Positions 14,865-21,543 of a stretch of DNA of 33,216 nt are shown here, piece by piece. Below the pieces are notes generated by a model. The model made no database searches, had not been told where the DNA came from, and worked only from the letters and a program-made list of their open reading frames with translations. The first letter of the stretch is position 1. Each line of letters opens with the position of its first letter. Made by a program: the position numbers and the translations under genes. The stretch is taken from positions 1-33,216 of the IMG/VR virus record IMGVR_UViG_3300028840_001872. One strand, written 5' to 3'. This DNA comes from a virus.

Positions 14865-15748
14865 CTCAACTCTTTGAACAGCTCTCGCTTGTGATACTTT
14901 CCGCGCTCCCCCGCCACGCACAGATCAACGTAATCACACTGGTAGCAAGAGGACTGATTGCGGAACGGTACCTGATGGCCACAAAGGATTCTCTCCACAT
15001 ACGCCAGTTTCATCAGGAGCTCTGTCTCGAACTCATCCCGATCCCGGATCGTGAACTTGATCGGGAAGCGGTGAAAGAAGTGAGAGCGGTTCCGGCTGAT
15101 CTCCTTTCGGAGCCGTTCCTTGTATTCCAGGAGTCCTTCTCCGAGGTGAGGCCTGGTCCCTGGGTTCCGGATAATATTGTACGTGACGCCTCGGAGCCGT
15201 TGACCCTTCCACGCCTCCCACGCGAGGAGGTAGAGCTGGATCTGGAAGTCGATCGCCAACAACCTCATCAACCGGTCCTCGATGATCTTTCCCCGCGTCT
15301 TGTGTTCCATGATCCACTGAGCACCCTTCTTGTCTACGTAGAGCGCGTCAATCTTCCCCCGGAGTCTGTACCCCATCCAATCGAGTTCAAACACCATCTC
15401 CGCGTCCATCCAGACCTTTCCGCTGAACTCCTCGGGACGCGCAATCACGTATTCATCCATCACGGCTTCGGCTTTCGCCAAATCGAGCTCCACCGCTTCG
15501 TCATCCAGATGGAGCCCCAGCGACAACTCCTCCCGCGCCTCCTCCAGATACGCCGCGACGCACTCCGGCCCCGTTCCCCGGCCCCGGTGCATCTGTTCCA
15601 GGACGTAGTGAACGATGTTCCCGAAGCGCACCCGATCCTCCACGCTGTTCTCCTCCCACTCCAGCGCGAACAGTCCCATCATCGGACAGTTGAGGAAGTT
15701 GTTGATCATCGACTGGGTGATCCCGTCACGGCGCATTGAATACTTCAT
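14861..15748 (-). CDS. Cas4/RecB-like PD-(D/E)XK nuclease with iron-sulfur cysteines
   Basis: The nuclease core shows D134 in R-G-K-I-D-A-L and E148-H-K150 after W-I-M, the D...ExK catalytic set. Q169-I-Q-L-Y matches the QxxxY motif of the RecB/AddB/Cas4 family. Four cysteines, C21 near the N-terminus and C268, C271 and C277 near the C-terminus, are placed to hold a [4Fe-4S] cluster as in Cas4 and AddB. It likely resects DNA ends to feed the Sak4-like ATPase and ssDNA-binding protein encoded directly downstream. The start has AGGAGG ten bases upstream; its TGA overlaps the next GTG. Confidence 0.85.
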   Translation of the reverse strand: MKYSMRRDGITQSMINNFLNCPMMGLFALEWEENSVEDRVRFGNIVHYVLEQMHRGRGTGPECVAAYLEEAREELSLGLHLDDEAVELDLAKAEAVMDEYVIARPEEFSGKVWMDAEMVFELDWMGYRLRGKIDALYVDKKGAQWIMEHKTRGKIIEDRLMRLLAIDFQIQLYLLAWEAWKGQRLRGVTYNIIRNPGTRPHLGEGLLEYKERLRKEISRNRSHFFHRFPIKFTIRDRDEFETELLMKLAYVERILCGHQVPFRNQSSCYQCDYVDLCVAGERGKYHKRELFKELR

Positions 15749-16262
15749 GGCGCTCCAACCTCCTGTGAACCGCCTCCAGCATCCGGATCGCCTTCCACCA
15801 GTCAGGGGAAGTCTCCGATCCGGTCCGGAGAAGGTATGAGGGATGATAGCATTTCACTGCGTAAGGAAACTCACGGCCGTAGTACCGTTGCGCGATCTCC
15901 CCGAGGAGCACCACCGCTTTCGGCCGCGCCTCCTCGATCACGCATCGCACGTTCGCCATACACATCAGTACTTCCTCAGACAACGGCTCTCGGTTCGGCG
16001 CGATTCTCCCTTCGCACGGCCGACACATTACAACGTTCGTAATGTACAAGCGGTACCGATCGAGGTTCGCTGCTAGGTTCATCCGGTCCAAGAGCTTTCC
16101 CGCGCGGCCGTGGAACGCTATTCCAGTCAGATTCTCCGTCCGGCCGGGAGCCTCACCGATCTCCAACACATCGCACGGCAGCTCTCCCCGTCCCCGCACG
16201 ACATAGCGCCGGAACTCCCAGAGCCCGCACCGCCGGCAATGCTCCAATCGTCTACGTTTCAC
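15726..16262 (-). CDS. Uracil-DNA glycosylase, family 4, 178 aa
   Basis: It removes uracil from DNA. Motifs: N-terminal C9-R-R-C12 and later C80 and C101 for the iron-sulfur cluster; G-E-A-P-G (36-40) with G-x-A-F-H-G-R-A-G; Y-I-T-N-V-V with C-R-P; V-V-L-L-G; and the leucine loop H140-P-S-Y-L-L. The GTG at 16262 follows GGAGGTGTT and overlaps the previous TGA (GTGA), so a longer upstream frame is rejected. Having a uracil glycosylase in a phage that may carry modified thymine is notable, since uracil or 5-hydroxymethyluracil intermediates may occur. Confidence 0.9.
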   Translation of the reverse strand: MKRRRLEHCRRCGLWEFRRYVVRGRGELPCDVLEIGEAPGRTENLTGIAFHGRAGKLLDRMNLAANLDRYRLYITNVVMCRPCEGRIAPNREPLSEEVLMCMANVRCVIEEARPKAVVLLGEIAQRYYGREFPYAVKCYHPSYLLRTGSETSPDWWKAIRMLEAVHRRLERHEVFNAP

Positions 16263-16735
16263 AACACCTCCAACAACGAGAGTCCCAACCCAACCGCCTC
16301 CCGCGTATGCTCCGGGAACCGGACCCCGTTGCCCAGTGCGCGCTCGATCCGGAGCTCCAGCGCCTTCTTGTTGAGTCCGCCCTTCCACTCCCTCGGCATC
16401 CGGATAATGAACGCTGGGGAGAGCGCCGCGTATCCTCCGACCAGATACGACAACAGCTGGAGAGCTCCGGAGGCGGAGGAGACGCGCGATTGCGCCGTGC
16501 CCCAATCCTCAGTTCCCTCGATGATGACGAAGTTGAGAGGCTTGCACCACTCAACGAGGCGTTGGAACTGGCTGTACATCTCCTTCAGCCGTTGCTCCAA
16601 TCCCATCTCAGCCTTCGGCGCATGGAAGATTCCGGTGAACTTCGGATCCAGCTGATCTCCCTCTCCCCAGTAGGCCCATCCCGTATTCACACCGGGATCG
16701 ATCGCCAGGAAATTATGAATGAACTGCCGAGCCAT
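16259..16735 (-). CDS. RuvC-like Holliday junction resolvase, 158 aa
   Basis: It has the RNase H fold signature L-A-I-D13-P-G-V-N-T-G-W at the N-terminus, the second acidic strand F-V-I-I-E73-G, and a C-terminal motif E-H-T-R-E146-A-V-G-L-G resembling the H-x2-D-A-x-G of RuvC. The length suits RuvC-like phage resolvases. It would cut branched DNA during recombination or before packaging. The start has GGAGGAGGG close upstream; it overlaps the SNF2-like gene by 23 bases and its TGA overlaps the glycosylase GTG. Confidence 0.8.
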   Translation of the reverse strand: MARQFIHNFLAIDPGVNTGWAYWGEGDQLDPKFTGIFHAPKAEMGLEQRLKEMYSQFQRLVEWCKPLNFVIIEGTEDWGTAQSRVSSASGALQLLSYLVGGYAALSPAFIIRMPREWKGGLNKKALELRIERALGNGVRFPEHTREAVGLGLSLLEVL

Positions 16736-18137
16736 ACACCCTCCTCCGCGCGTCCCGAACGATCCGAAGCATCATTGCGTTGGAGCGCTCCTTGCGTCTC
16801 AAGCTCTCCAGTATCGACTCCTCCACCGAGTCCTCCACCACCCAATCGACGTAGAGCGCAACCCGCTCCAGATCGAGATTGATGAGCCGATCCTCCGTCT
16901 GCTGTCGCGTCTCCAGCCCCGTGGGAGTGCTGAAGTAGTGAGCACTATCGGCCGCGCTCAAATCCGTCCCGTGACGAAATGTCTCCGGCTGAGCGACGAT
17001 CCACTGGAGCTTGTCTTGTTGGAAGTCGCGGCGGATCGACTCTCGTTGGGCGGGGGACACGCCACTGTAGATCGGGGCGGAGCGGGACCCGAGGAGCCGT
17101 GTAATGACGCGAATCTCCTGAATGAACGAGCACCATACGACCGCCTTCTGTCCGTGGAGCTCCGTGTCTAGGTACTCGATCAGGTCCCGTATCTTTCTGT
17201 CCCAGAGCAGCTTCCCGTCCACCACTCCGGCGCAAAGGTTCCGGAGCCAGATGTAGCGTTGCATCGGCCAGATCGTCCGCTTCTCCTCCCCGAGCTCCGG
17301 GACTTCCAATACAAACTCCTCCTCCACCGTGCGGTACCGCTCTCGGAGCTTCGGCGGCATCGGCACCTTCCGCACCAAGTATACCTTTTCGTTTGAACGA
17401 AGGTCGGAGCGCTTGATGAAGAGACAACTACGCGCCAGCACGTGTCCGAGCGCTTCCCGGTAGGCGGACTGGATGTACCAACGGCGCGATCGCGCTGATT
17501 GTACGAAGTGCCGATCGCGCCACCGGTAGTAATTGTCTTCGTGTATGAGGGTGCGATCGAGGAAACGGAGCTGTTGATAGTATTCCAATTCGCTCTCCGG
17601 CGCAGGAGTCCCGGAGAGGACCGCGCGGAATCGAGCATCACGGAACTCCCGGACAAAGAAGCTGCTGACCTTACTCCGGGGATTCTTCAGGAACGTAGAT
17701 TCATCGACCACTACCGCGTCCCATTTCACATCCGCGATCTCCCGGAGATAGTCCCAACCCTCTTTATTGATCAAGCACCATCGCGTTCGGTTCTGGAGCC
17801 GTTCCAGGCGCTTCGCCCGTTTCCCGATCAGATACACTACATCTTCCTCCCCGATTGATCTCAGCGTAGTCTCCCAACCATACAGACAGCTATATGGTCC
17901 GGCGATTAGGCAGAAGCCGATCGGAGGCCAGAACTGCTTGATGCGCATACAGACGGGGAGTGTCTTACCGATGCGAGGATCCACAAATAGAGCCGCGTGC
18001 TGAACTTGATACATATAGCTCAGCATCTGGACCTGGGGAGCGCGGAGTATGGGCCGGTGAGAACCCGCGAGTGGAGCCCTCACCGGCCGCTCCGCAGCGG
18101 GAGCGGAGGCACGCTTGCTCACTTTCCCGCTGCTCAC
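16713..18137 (-). CDS. SNF2-type DEAD/DEAH helicase, 474 aa
   Basis: Superfamily 2 motifs: a modified Walker A, F-V-D-P-R-I-G-K58-T, like the D-E-M-G-L-G-K-T of SNF2 proteins; D145-E-S-T as motif II; S-G-T-P-A-P (175-180) as motif III; A-V-V-W-C-S-F as motif IV; and a late motif Q-T-E-D-R as motif VI. Such proteins in phages use ATP to move along duplex DNA and help replication or recombination. The GTG start overlaps the previous TGA. The starting region is a tandem 15-base duplication giving a second GTG at 18122, so the exact start is unsure. Confidence 0.85.
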   Translation of the reverse strand: MSSGKVSKRASAPAAERPVRAPLAGSHRPILRAPQVQMLSYMYQVQHAALFVDPRIGKTLPVCMRIKQFWPPIGFCLIAGPYSCLYGWETTLRSIGEEDVVYLIGKRAKRLERLQNRTRWCLINKEGWDYLREIADVKWDAVVVDESTFLKNPRSKVSSFFVREFRDARFRAVLSGTPAPESELEYYQQLRFLDRTLIHEDNYYRWRDRHFVQSARSRRWYIQSAYREALGHVLARSCLFIKRSDLRSNEKVYLVRKVPMPPKLRERYRTVEEEFVLEVPELGEEKRTIWPMQRYIWLRNLCAGVVDGKLLWDRKIRDLIEYLDTELHGQKAVVWCSFIQEIRVITRLLGSRSAPIYSGVSPAQRESIRRDFQQDKLQWIVAQPETFRHGTDLSAADSAHYFSTPTGLETRQQTEDRLINLDLERVALYVDWVVEDSVEESILESLRRKERSNAMMLRIVRDARRRVYGSAVHS

Positions 18138-18146
18138 TTTCCCGCT
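18117..18146. repeat. Tandem 15-bp duplication at the helicase start
   Basis: The plus strand carries GCTCACTTTCCCGCT twice in a row (18117-18131 and 18132-18146). Each copy holds a GTG that can serve as a start for the SNF2-type gene with GGGAAA before it. The duplication also covers the last codons of the upstream gene. Confidence 0.85.
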
Positions 18147-18856
18147 GCTGCCTTCTTCTGTGCTGCCTCCGCTTTGCTGGCGGGGACGTTCGCGCGGCCC
18201 ACGCGCACCATCCGCTCGATCGTCGCCCCGTCCTTCAGTCCGAACTTCTCCCGCGCAAGCTTGAAGCGACCCCGGTTGAGTTCGGAGCGGTTGATGCTGA
18301 TAGCGCTCTTGATGGACTTCTCGGAGCGCGTCGATCCCGAGGCCACGACCTTCTTCAGTATTTCCTCATCGGTCCACTTCTGCTCACAGAGGAGCCGGAC
18401 TACCATCCCGCACGCGCTCTCTCCGCGCTTCTCCTTGGCCTTCTTGGTGGCGGCGGGTGTGGTCTTGGCCTTGGGTTCCGGCTTCGGCTTGGCCGGAGGC
18501 TCCTTGGCCTTCTTGGTGGCTTTCTGTTGGCGAGGGAGCTTGGGTGGTTTCTTCGGCTTCGCCTTCGGCTCCGGCTTCTGAGCCGGGGACCGCTTCCGGG
18601 GCTTCGGCTTCGACGCGGTGGCGGTGGTGGTGCTCTCCGGAGCCTGAGCACTCCCCGAGCCCTGGGCAGGGGAGCGACGGCGCGGTTGGGACTTCGGCGG
18701 GGACTCTCCGGCCGAAGGCGTAGAGCTCTCCGCCGGAGCACTCCCCGAGGCGCAGTTGGCGTGGTAGAACTCACCACCCTTGATTGCGAAGTCATCCCCC
18801 TTCTTTATGGGTTTCTTGCAAGCGGTGCAAGGCCCATAGTCACGCGTTGCTTTCAT
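18134..18856 (-). CDS. Zinc-finger protein with Lys/Pro-rich linker, 240 aa
   Basis: The N-terminal 36 residues form a treble-clef or LIM-like finger: C10-T-A-C13 with H32-A-N-C35. Residues about 37-145 are a low-complexity linker of K, P, A and S repeats such as K-P-K-P-E-P-K-A-K. The C-terminal 90 residues are folded in appearance (W-T-D-E-E-I-L-K-K-V, S-I-K-S-A-I-S-I-N-R-S-E-L-N), perhaps a winged helix. It is strongly basic, so DNA or RNA binding is likely. The start follows ACGGAGGTAGTACG with an ATGA overlap. Its family is not recognised. Confidence 0.7.
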   Translation of the reverse strand: MKATRDYGPCTACKKPIKKGDDFAIKGGEFYHANCASGSAPAESSTPSAGESPPKSQPRRRSPAQGSGSAQAPESTTTATASKPKPRKRSPAQKPEPKAKPKKPPKLPRQQKATKKAKEPPAKPKPEPKAKTTPAATKKAKEKRGESACGMVVRLLCEQKWTDEEILKKVVASGSTRSEKSIKSAISINRSELNRGRFKLAREKFGLKDGATIERMVRVGRANVPASKAEAAQKKAAAGK

Positions 18857-19398
18857 CGTACTACCTCCGTAGGTAAATGGACTGTGCTCTGGACTTCATC
18901 ACCCCAACGTTCCCACCCCGGCCGCTCCTCCCGCGCGAACAGTTCAACTCGGGGACTTGGCGCCACCGGATCGATCATCTCCCAGAATCGGTCCGGCTTG
19001 CGTGAGTGTTGCTTTGATCGCTCTCGGATGATATTGCGTGATTGGGAGCCGAACGGACGCGGATGGCCCCGAACCCCGACCAGACAGAGCTCCACCTGGC
19101 CCCGAAACCAGAAGCCCATCCCAAGGCGCTCCTTGTCCCAGAACAGCGCTGTCTTGTACCGGAATCCCCAAGCCTCTACCACACCCAGCGTCTCGTTGAG
19201 AATCGGAACAGTGACCCAGAGGAACAGCAATGCGTCCGCCGCGACGATCGACGGGACCGGGAGGCGCTTCACCTCCTCGGTTGTCATCGTCCGATACTGT
19301 TGGGCCGCGCCGCTTCGATGCGTTCCGCCGGTTGAACGGTTCCGGTAACGCCAGGGAGGGTCAGCCACAACAGTCCGAAAGCGGACCGCGCGGATCAT
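18853..19398 (-). CDS. MT-A70 family adenine methyltransferase, 181 aa
   Basis: It opens with R-T-V-V-A-D13-P-P-W16-R-Y, the catalytic DPPW of MT-A70/N6-adenine methyltransferases, followed by L-L-F-L-W-V-T and G-F-x3-K-T-A-L-F-W, all family marks. It would methylate adenine in phage DNA, perhaps to avoid host restriction. The ATG at 19398 overlaps the previous stop (ATGA). A much longer upstream frame exists but lies over the neighbouring gene and lacks a ribosome site there, so it is rejected. Confidence 0.9.
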   Translation of the reverse strand: MIRAVRFRTVVADPPWRYRNRSTGGTHRSGAAQQYRTMTTEEVKRLPVPSIVAADALLFLWVTVPILNETLGVVEAWGFRYKTALFWDKERLGMGFWFRGQVELCLVGVRGHPRPFGSQSRNIIRERSKQHSRKPDRFWEMIDPVAPSPRVELFAREERPGWERWGDEVQSTVHLPTEVVR

Positions 19399-19670
19399 TC
19401 CTCGGGAATGAATGGATTGAAGACGAACGGCGCGGTGATCGTCATGTCCCCCCGGTAGCGGCACGGGGTATCCGCGTCCGCTCCGCACAACCCGATCACT
19501 CCATCCGTTTCGTCCTCCATGCCCTGCTTCCCCTTGTTGCCCTTCGCAGGGGTCAGAGCCCGAGCGAACACGTTGGTGCGTTCGCTGCAAGCGACGGAGC
19601 CCGACGCCGTGTCCAGTCCGCAAGTGAGGATGCGGACCTTTTCCGCCTTCTGGGCGACGGAGAGTTTCAT
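19395..19670 (-). CDS. Unknown early protein, 91 aa
   Basis: It starts 8 bases after GAGGAGG and directly downstream of the promoter at 19709-19737, which makes it the first gene of that transcript. The product begins M-K-L-S-V-A-Q-K-A-E-K-V. It contains four cysteines (C17, C28, C62, C70) and a small, beta-rich pattern with many G, T and D residues. Being first after a strong promoter suggests an early function such as host interaction. No family is recognised. Confidence 0.6.
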   Translation of the reverse strand: MKLSVAQKAEKVRILTCGLDTASGSVACSERTNVFARALTPAKGNKGKQGMEDETDGVIGLCGADADTPCRYRGDMTITAPFVFNPFIPEE

Positions 19671-19708
19671 GCGTGCCTCCTCGGTTGTTGGTTAAGTGAG
19701 CCGAATAA

Positions 19709-19737
19709 AACATACTGTGCGTCCCGTCGAAAGTCAA
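19709..19737 (-). promoter_or_regulatory. Early promoter P2 (sigma70 type)
   Basis: On the minus strand TTGACT (19737-19732) and TATGTT (19714-19709) are 17 bases apart. The core matches promoter P1 at 19 of 29 positions, including the spacer end GCNCAGTAT. A 21-bp box lies 52 bases upstream. It drives the 91-residue gene and the MT-A70 gene. Confidence 0.65.
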
Positions 19738-19770
19738 GCCGCTTTTCTTGAATCGTTCGCGTCTCTCCCC

Positions 19771-19950
19771 TTATCCATTGATCTCCGTACAGTTACCGTC
19801 CGCAGATTTTCTACGAATGCCCTGCTGAGGCGTGCGATCGGGATTGTGTAGATAGGTCGAACCGCACCGCCGGCAACGCCTCCACTCCGATCGACCGTCC
19901 CCGCGCCCAAGCACAGTGTGATCGTCGGAGTAGCAGATCGGACAATCCAT
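19771..19950 (-). CDS. Small zinc-ribbon protein, 59 aa
   Basis: The ATG at 19950 follows GAGAGGAGGTTGAT. The product begins M-D-C3-P-I-C6-Y-S-D-D and has a second knuckle R-R-C26-R-R-C29-G-S-T-Y-L, a standard two-knuckle zinc ribbon, then a polar tail. It likely binds nucleic acid or a partner protein. Another, longer frame over the same bases has no ribosome site and no domain and is rejected. The codons for its last dozen residues overlap the 21-bp upstream box of promoter P2, so coding and control sequences share this stretch. Confidence 0.7.
   Translation of the reverse strand: MDCPICYSDDHTVLGRGDGRSEWRRCRRCGSTYLHNPDRTPQQGIRRKSADGNCTEING
19790..19810 (-). promoter_or_regulatory. 21-bp upstream box of promoter P2
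   Basis: The minus strand reads AAAATCTGCG followed by GACGGTAACTG. The same 21-mer with two changes lies upstream of P1. Both sit exactly 52 bases before their -35 element. It is a likely binding site for an activator or repressor. Confidence 0.6.
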
Positions 19951-19951
19951 A

Positions 19952-20536
19952 TCAACCTCCTCTCTCTGCGCGTTTGGCGCACTCAGGACCGATCCCGCTC
20001 TCGATACTCTCCGGGACCGTCAAGCGCCGTCCGCAACGACAGCAGCGCCCCTCGTGCTGTATGATGTATCCCACCGGCAGCATCCCGCCCCAAACCACAC
20101 GACTCACTCCCCAATCGAACACTCGCACCGGCTTGCTGTCCGCTGGGAGGCGAGAGCCCTTTGTGAGTCGAAGTTTCCCCGCGTCCGGCCGATACGCTCC
20201 GAGGTAGGTGAAGGAGCTGGTGTTGTCGGGACCGGTGAGAAGATGAACAAAGTAGCTGGGGCCATAAATCCGGTTGAAGCCGGTGTTATTGACCTTCTGG
20301 ATACGGTAGGTATAGTGTTCGCCGCGAGGGTTGCTGATCGTGAAGACGGCGTGACCGCCGGTGAAGAACTCCCGGTTGGTGGTGATCTCGTGCTTCATGA
20401 AGACTCCTCTCCCCTCGGAGCTCCGGCGGAGCGCTTCCCGCGCTCCGTCCAGAGTCATCCCCTTATGAACAACGGCGTAAGCCAGGTTGCCGAGGACCCG
20501 ATCCCGAATCCCCGGATCGGTGATGATGAGATTCAT
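19952..20536 (-). CDS. DUF6011-type zinc-finger protein, 194 aa
   Basis: The C-terminal part, C-C-R-C-G-R-R-L then S-I-E-S-G-I-G-P-E-C-A-K, is the DUF6011 signature, a small zinc-binding module common in phages and actinobacterial proteins; its function is unknown. The middle (about 45-150) has beta-strand patterns (H-Y-T-Y-R-I-Q-K-V, S-Y-F-V-H-L-L-T-G) as in uncharacterised phage proteins. The ATG at 20536 follows GGAG and overlaps the stop of the tiny leader gene (ATGA), so it is chosen over a start 14 codons earlier. It is one of the first early genes. Confidence 0.75.
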   Translation of the reverse strand: MNLIITDPGIRDRVLGNLAYAVVHKGMTLDGAREALRRSSEGRGVFMKHEITTNREFFTGGHAVFTISNPRGEHYTYRIQKVNNTGFNRIYGPSYFVHLLTGPDNTSSFTYLGAYRPDAGKLRLTKGSRLPADSKPVRVFDWGVSRVVWGGMLPVGYIIQHEGRCCRCGRRLTVPESIESGIGPECAKRAERGG

Positions 20537-20592
20537 GCTATCTCCATATGGCGGAAAACGTCCGTGAGATGATCCCACATCTTCCGGTTCAC
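20533..20592 (-). CDS. 19-codon leader gene
   Basis: A GTG at 20592 follows AAAGGAGGCGGAC, the best ribosome site in the region, about 20 bases after the expected start of transcription from P1. It encodes M-N-R-K-M-W-D-H-L-T-D-V-F-R-H-M-E-I-A and its TGA overlaps the DUF6011 ATG (ATGA). It may only load ribosomes for the next gene, or act as a tiny regulator. Confidence 0.5.
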   Translation of the reverse strand: MNRKMWDHLTDVFRHMEIA

Positions 20593-20619
20593 CGTCCGCC
20601 TCCTTTCCTCTACACTCTA

Positions 20620-20648
20620 ATTATACTGCGCGCCTGTTCAAACTTCAA
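20620..20648 (-). promoter_or_regulatory. Early promoter P1 (sigma70 type)
   Basis: On the minus strand TTGAAG (20648-20643) and a perfect TATAAT (20625-20620) are 17 bases apart, and a strong ribosome site follows about 20 bases after the expected transcript start. It should drive the leader, DUF6011 and further early genes. Host RNA polymerase can read it. Confidence 0.75.
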
Positions 20649-20700
20649 GAACTATTTTACAGAAAGTCCGGGCGATCCGTATAACTGTATGTTATTGTAT

Positions 20701-20721
20701 CAGTTACCGTGAGCAGATTTT
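20701..20721 (-). promoter_or_regulatory. 21-bp upstream box of promoter P1
   Basis: The minus strand reads AAAATCTGCT followed by CACGGTAACTG, 19 of 21 bases as at P2, and lies 52 bases before the -35 element. It is in non-coding DNA here, which argues that the match at P2 is not due to protein coding. Confidence 0.6.
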
Positions 20722-20779
20722 TACAGATAGTTGATAGCATCAAGGAAACACAGATCGCCGGCCCCAATTTCCTGTGCGG

Positions 20780-20827
20780 AAAACAAAGGAGCCGGGACCA
20801 CCCCGAGGGGTGGCTGCCCCGGCTCCC
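20780..20827 (-). terminator. Rho-independent terminator of the late module
   Basis: On the minus strand GGAGCCGGG pairs with CCCGGCTCC, with an inner stem CCACCCC/GGGGTGG, followed by TTTGTTTT. It stands 26 bases after the last lysis-module gene and ahead of the early promoter. Confidence 0.85.
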
Positions 20828-20852
20828 GGAGGCAGCACGATGGCTGCGGGAA

Positions 20853-21080
20853 CTACAGATCGTCTATGACGGCCCCAATGGCCTCCACGAGTGCGTCATA
20901 CAGCTGATTGAACAGCTTTTCCTCCTCGGCCTCTGTCAGCTTCGGGAGGTTGACACGCTTGTTGATGGTATCGACCAGCTTGCCCTTCACCCCCTCATCC
21001 TTCAGCTTGCGCTGGATGAGCGGCACGAGGACACGCTTGGCGATCCTCGCAATGAACCCCAGCTTCACCTTCTTGCCCAT
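20853..21080 (-). CDS. Small basic helical protein after the endolysin, 75 aa
   Basis: The start follows AGGAGGCGAGC. The product is helical and amphipathic, beginning M-G-K-K-V-K-L-G-F-I-A-R-I-A-K-R, with an acidic second half (L-T-E-A-E-E-E-K-L-F) and no membrane segment long enough for a holin. It is the last gene of the late transcript and follows the endolysin, so a lysis or virion role is possible. No family is recognised. Confidence 0.6.
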   Translation of the reverse strand: MGKKVKLGFIARIAKRVLVPLIQRKLKDEGVKGKLVDTINKRVNLPKLTEAEEEKLFNQLYDALVEAIGAVIDDL

Positions 21081-21089
21081 GCTCGCCTC

Positions 21090-21542
21090 CTATGGTTTGA
21101 AGAGATGGATGCCGTGGTGGTGTACGTTGGCCACATCGAAATGAACCCAGTTCACGTCATCCTCCAGCCGCCGGATCCACGGGAACTCCGCCTGGTGATT
21201 CATGATGACGTCCCGCACCTCCGTCGCGGTCACTCCCTCGATCGTACAATCGAGAGCGCGACCGAACCGGTGCTGGGAACCGGACTTGTAGGCGGAGAGC
21301 TGTTGCTGATCGTAGTAGTTGTCCGGCCGGTATCCTCGGTTGCGGAACCGTCCGCCCCATTTCCAATCGTTCGCCGTCACCCGCTTCCCGAAAAACTCCC
21401 GAATCCGATCCGCCGTGATAAGGACACGGATGTCCATGAACAGATACATCCCTTGCTCGCCCCACTGGTTGAACTCTCGGGGCGGCAAGAACTCCTGCGC
21501 AATGAAATGCGTCGGCCGATAGTGTTGTGGGAGCTCGATCAT
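21090..21542 (-). CDS. M15-type peptidase endolysin, 150 aa
   Basis: It should cut peptide links of the host cell wall. The zinc-site motif is S-x-H-R-F-G-R-A-L-D (about residues 88-97), followed by W-V-H-F-D near 132-136, the histidine/aspartate set of M15 D,D- or L,D-peptidases such as Ply500-like and VanY-like enzymes. No signal peptide is seen, so it depends on the membrane protein encoded just upstream for release. The ATG at 21542 follows GGGAAGTGAT; a longer frame over the previous gene is rejected. Confidence 0.8.
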   Translation of the reverse strand: MIELPQHYRPTHFIAQEFLPPREFNQWGEQGMYLFMDIRVLITADRIREFFGKRVTANDWKWGGRFRNRGYRPDNYYDQQQLSAYKSGSQHRFGRALDCTIEGVTATEVRDVIMNHQAEFPWIRRLEDDVNWVHFDVANVHHHGIHLFKP

Positions 21543-21543
21543 A

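Larger units (their letters stand above)
20593..20852 (-). other. Intergenic control region between late and early modules
   Basis: These 260 bases hold no supported gene. They contain, from right to left, a rho-independent terminator for the late genes, the 21-bp box and promoter P1 for the early genes. The stretch from 20649 to 20779 is AT-rich apart from one GC patch. No repressor gene is seen next to it. Confidence 0.7.

Noticed and set aside
16263-16505. Upstream extension of the uracil-DNA glycosylase by 81 codons
   Set aside because: It overlaps the RuvC-like gene and adds no family motif; GGAGG followed by GTG at 16262 gives the normal family start.
17960-19348. Long open frame on the plus strand (462 codons), and similar long plus-strand frames at 5896-7218 and 27705-29033
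   Set aside because: They lie fully opposite well-recognised minus-strand genes (Zn-finger/MT-A70, radical SAM, tape measure), show no domains and lack ribosome sites; GC-rich coding DNA often leaves such shadows.
19399-19737. Upstream extension of the MT-A70 gene by 113 codons
   Set aside because: The extension lies over the 91-residue gene and promoter P2; the ATGA start at 19398 begins just before the DPPW region as in the family.
19734-19982. 82-codon minus-strand frame over the zinc-ribbon gene
   Set aside because: No ribosome site at its start and no domain; the overlapping 59-codon frame has GGAGG and two CxxC knuckles.
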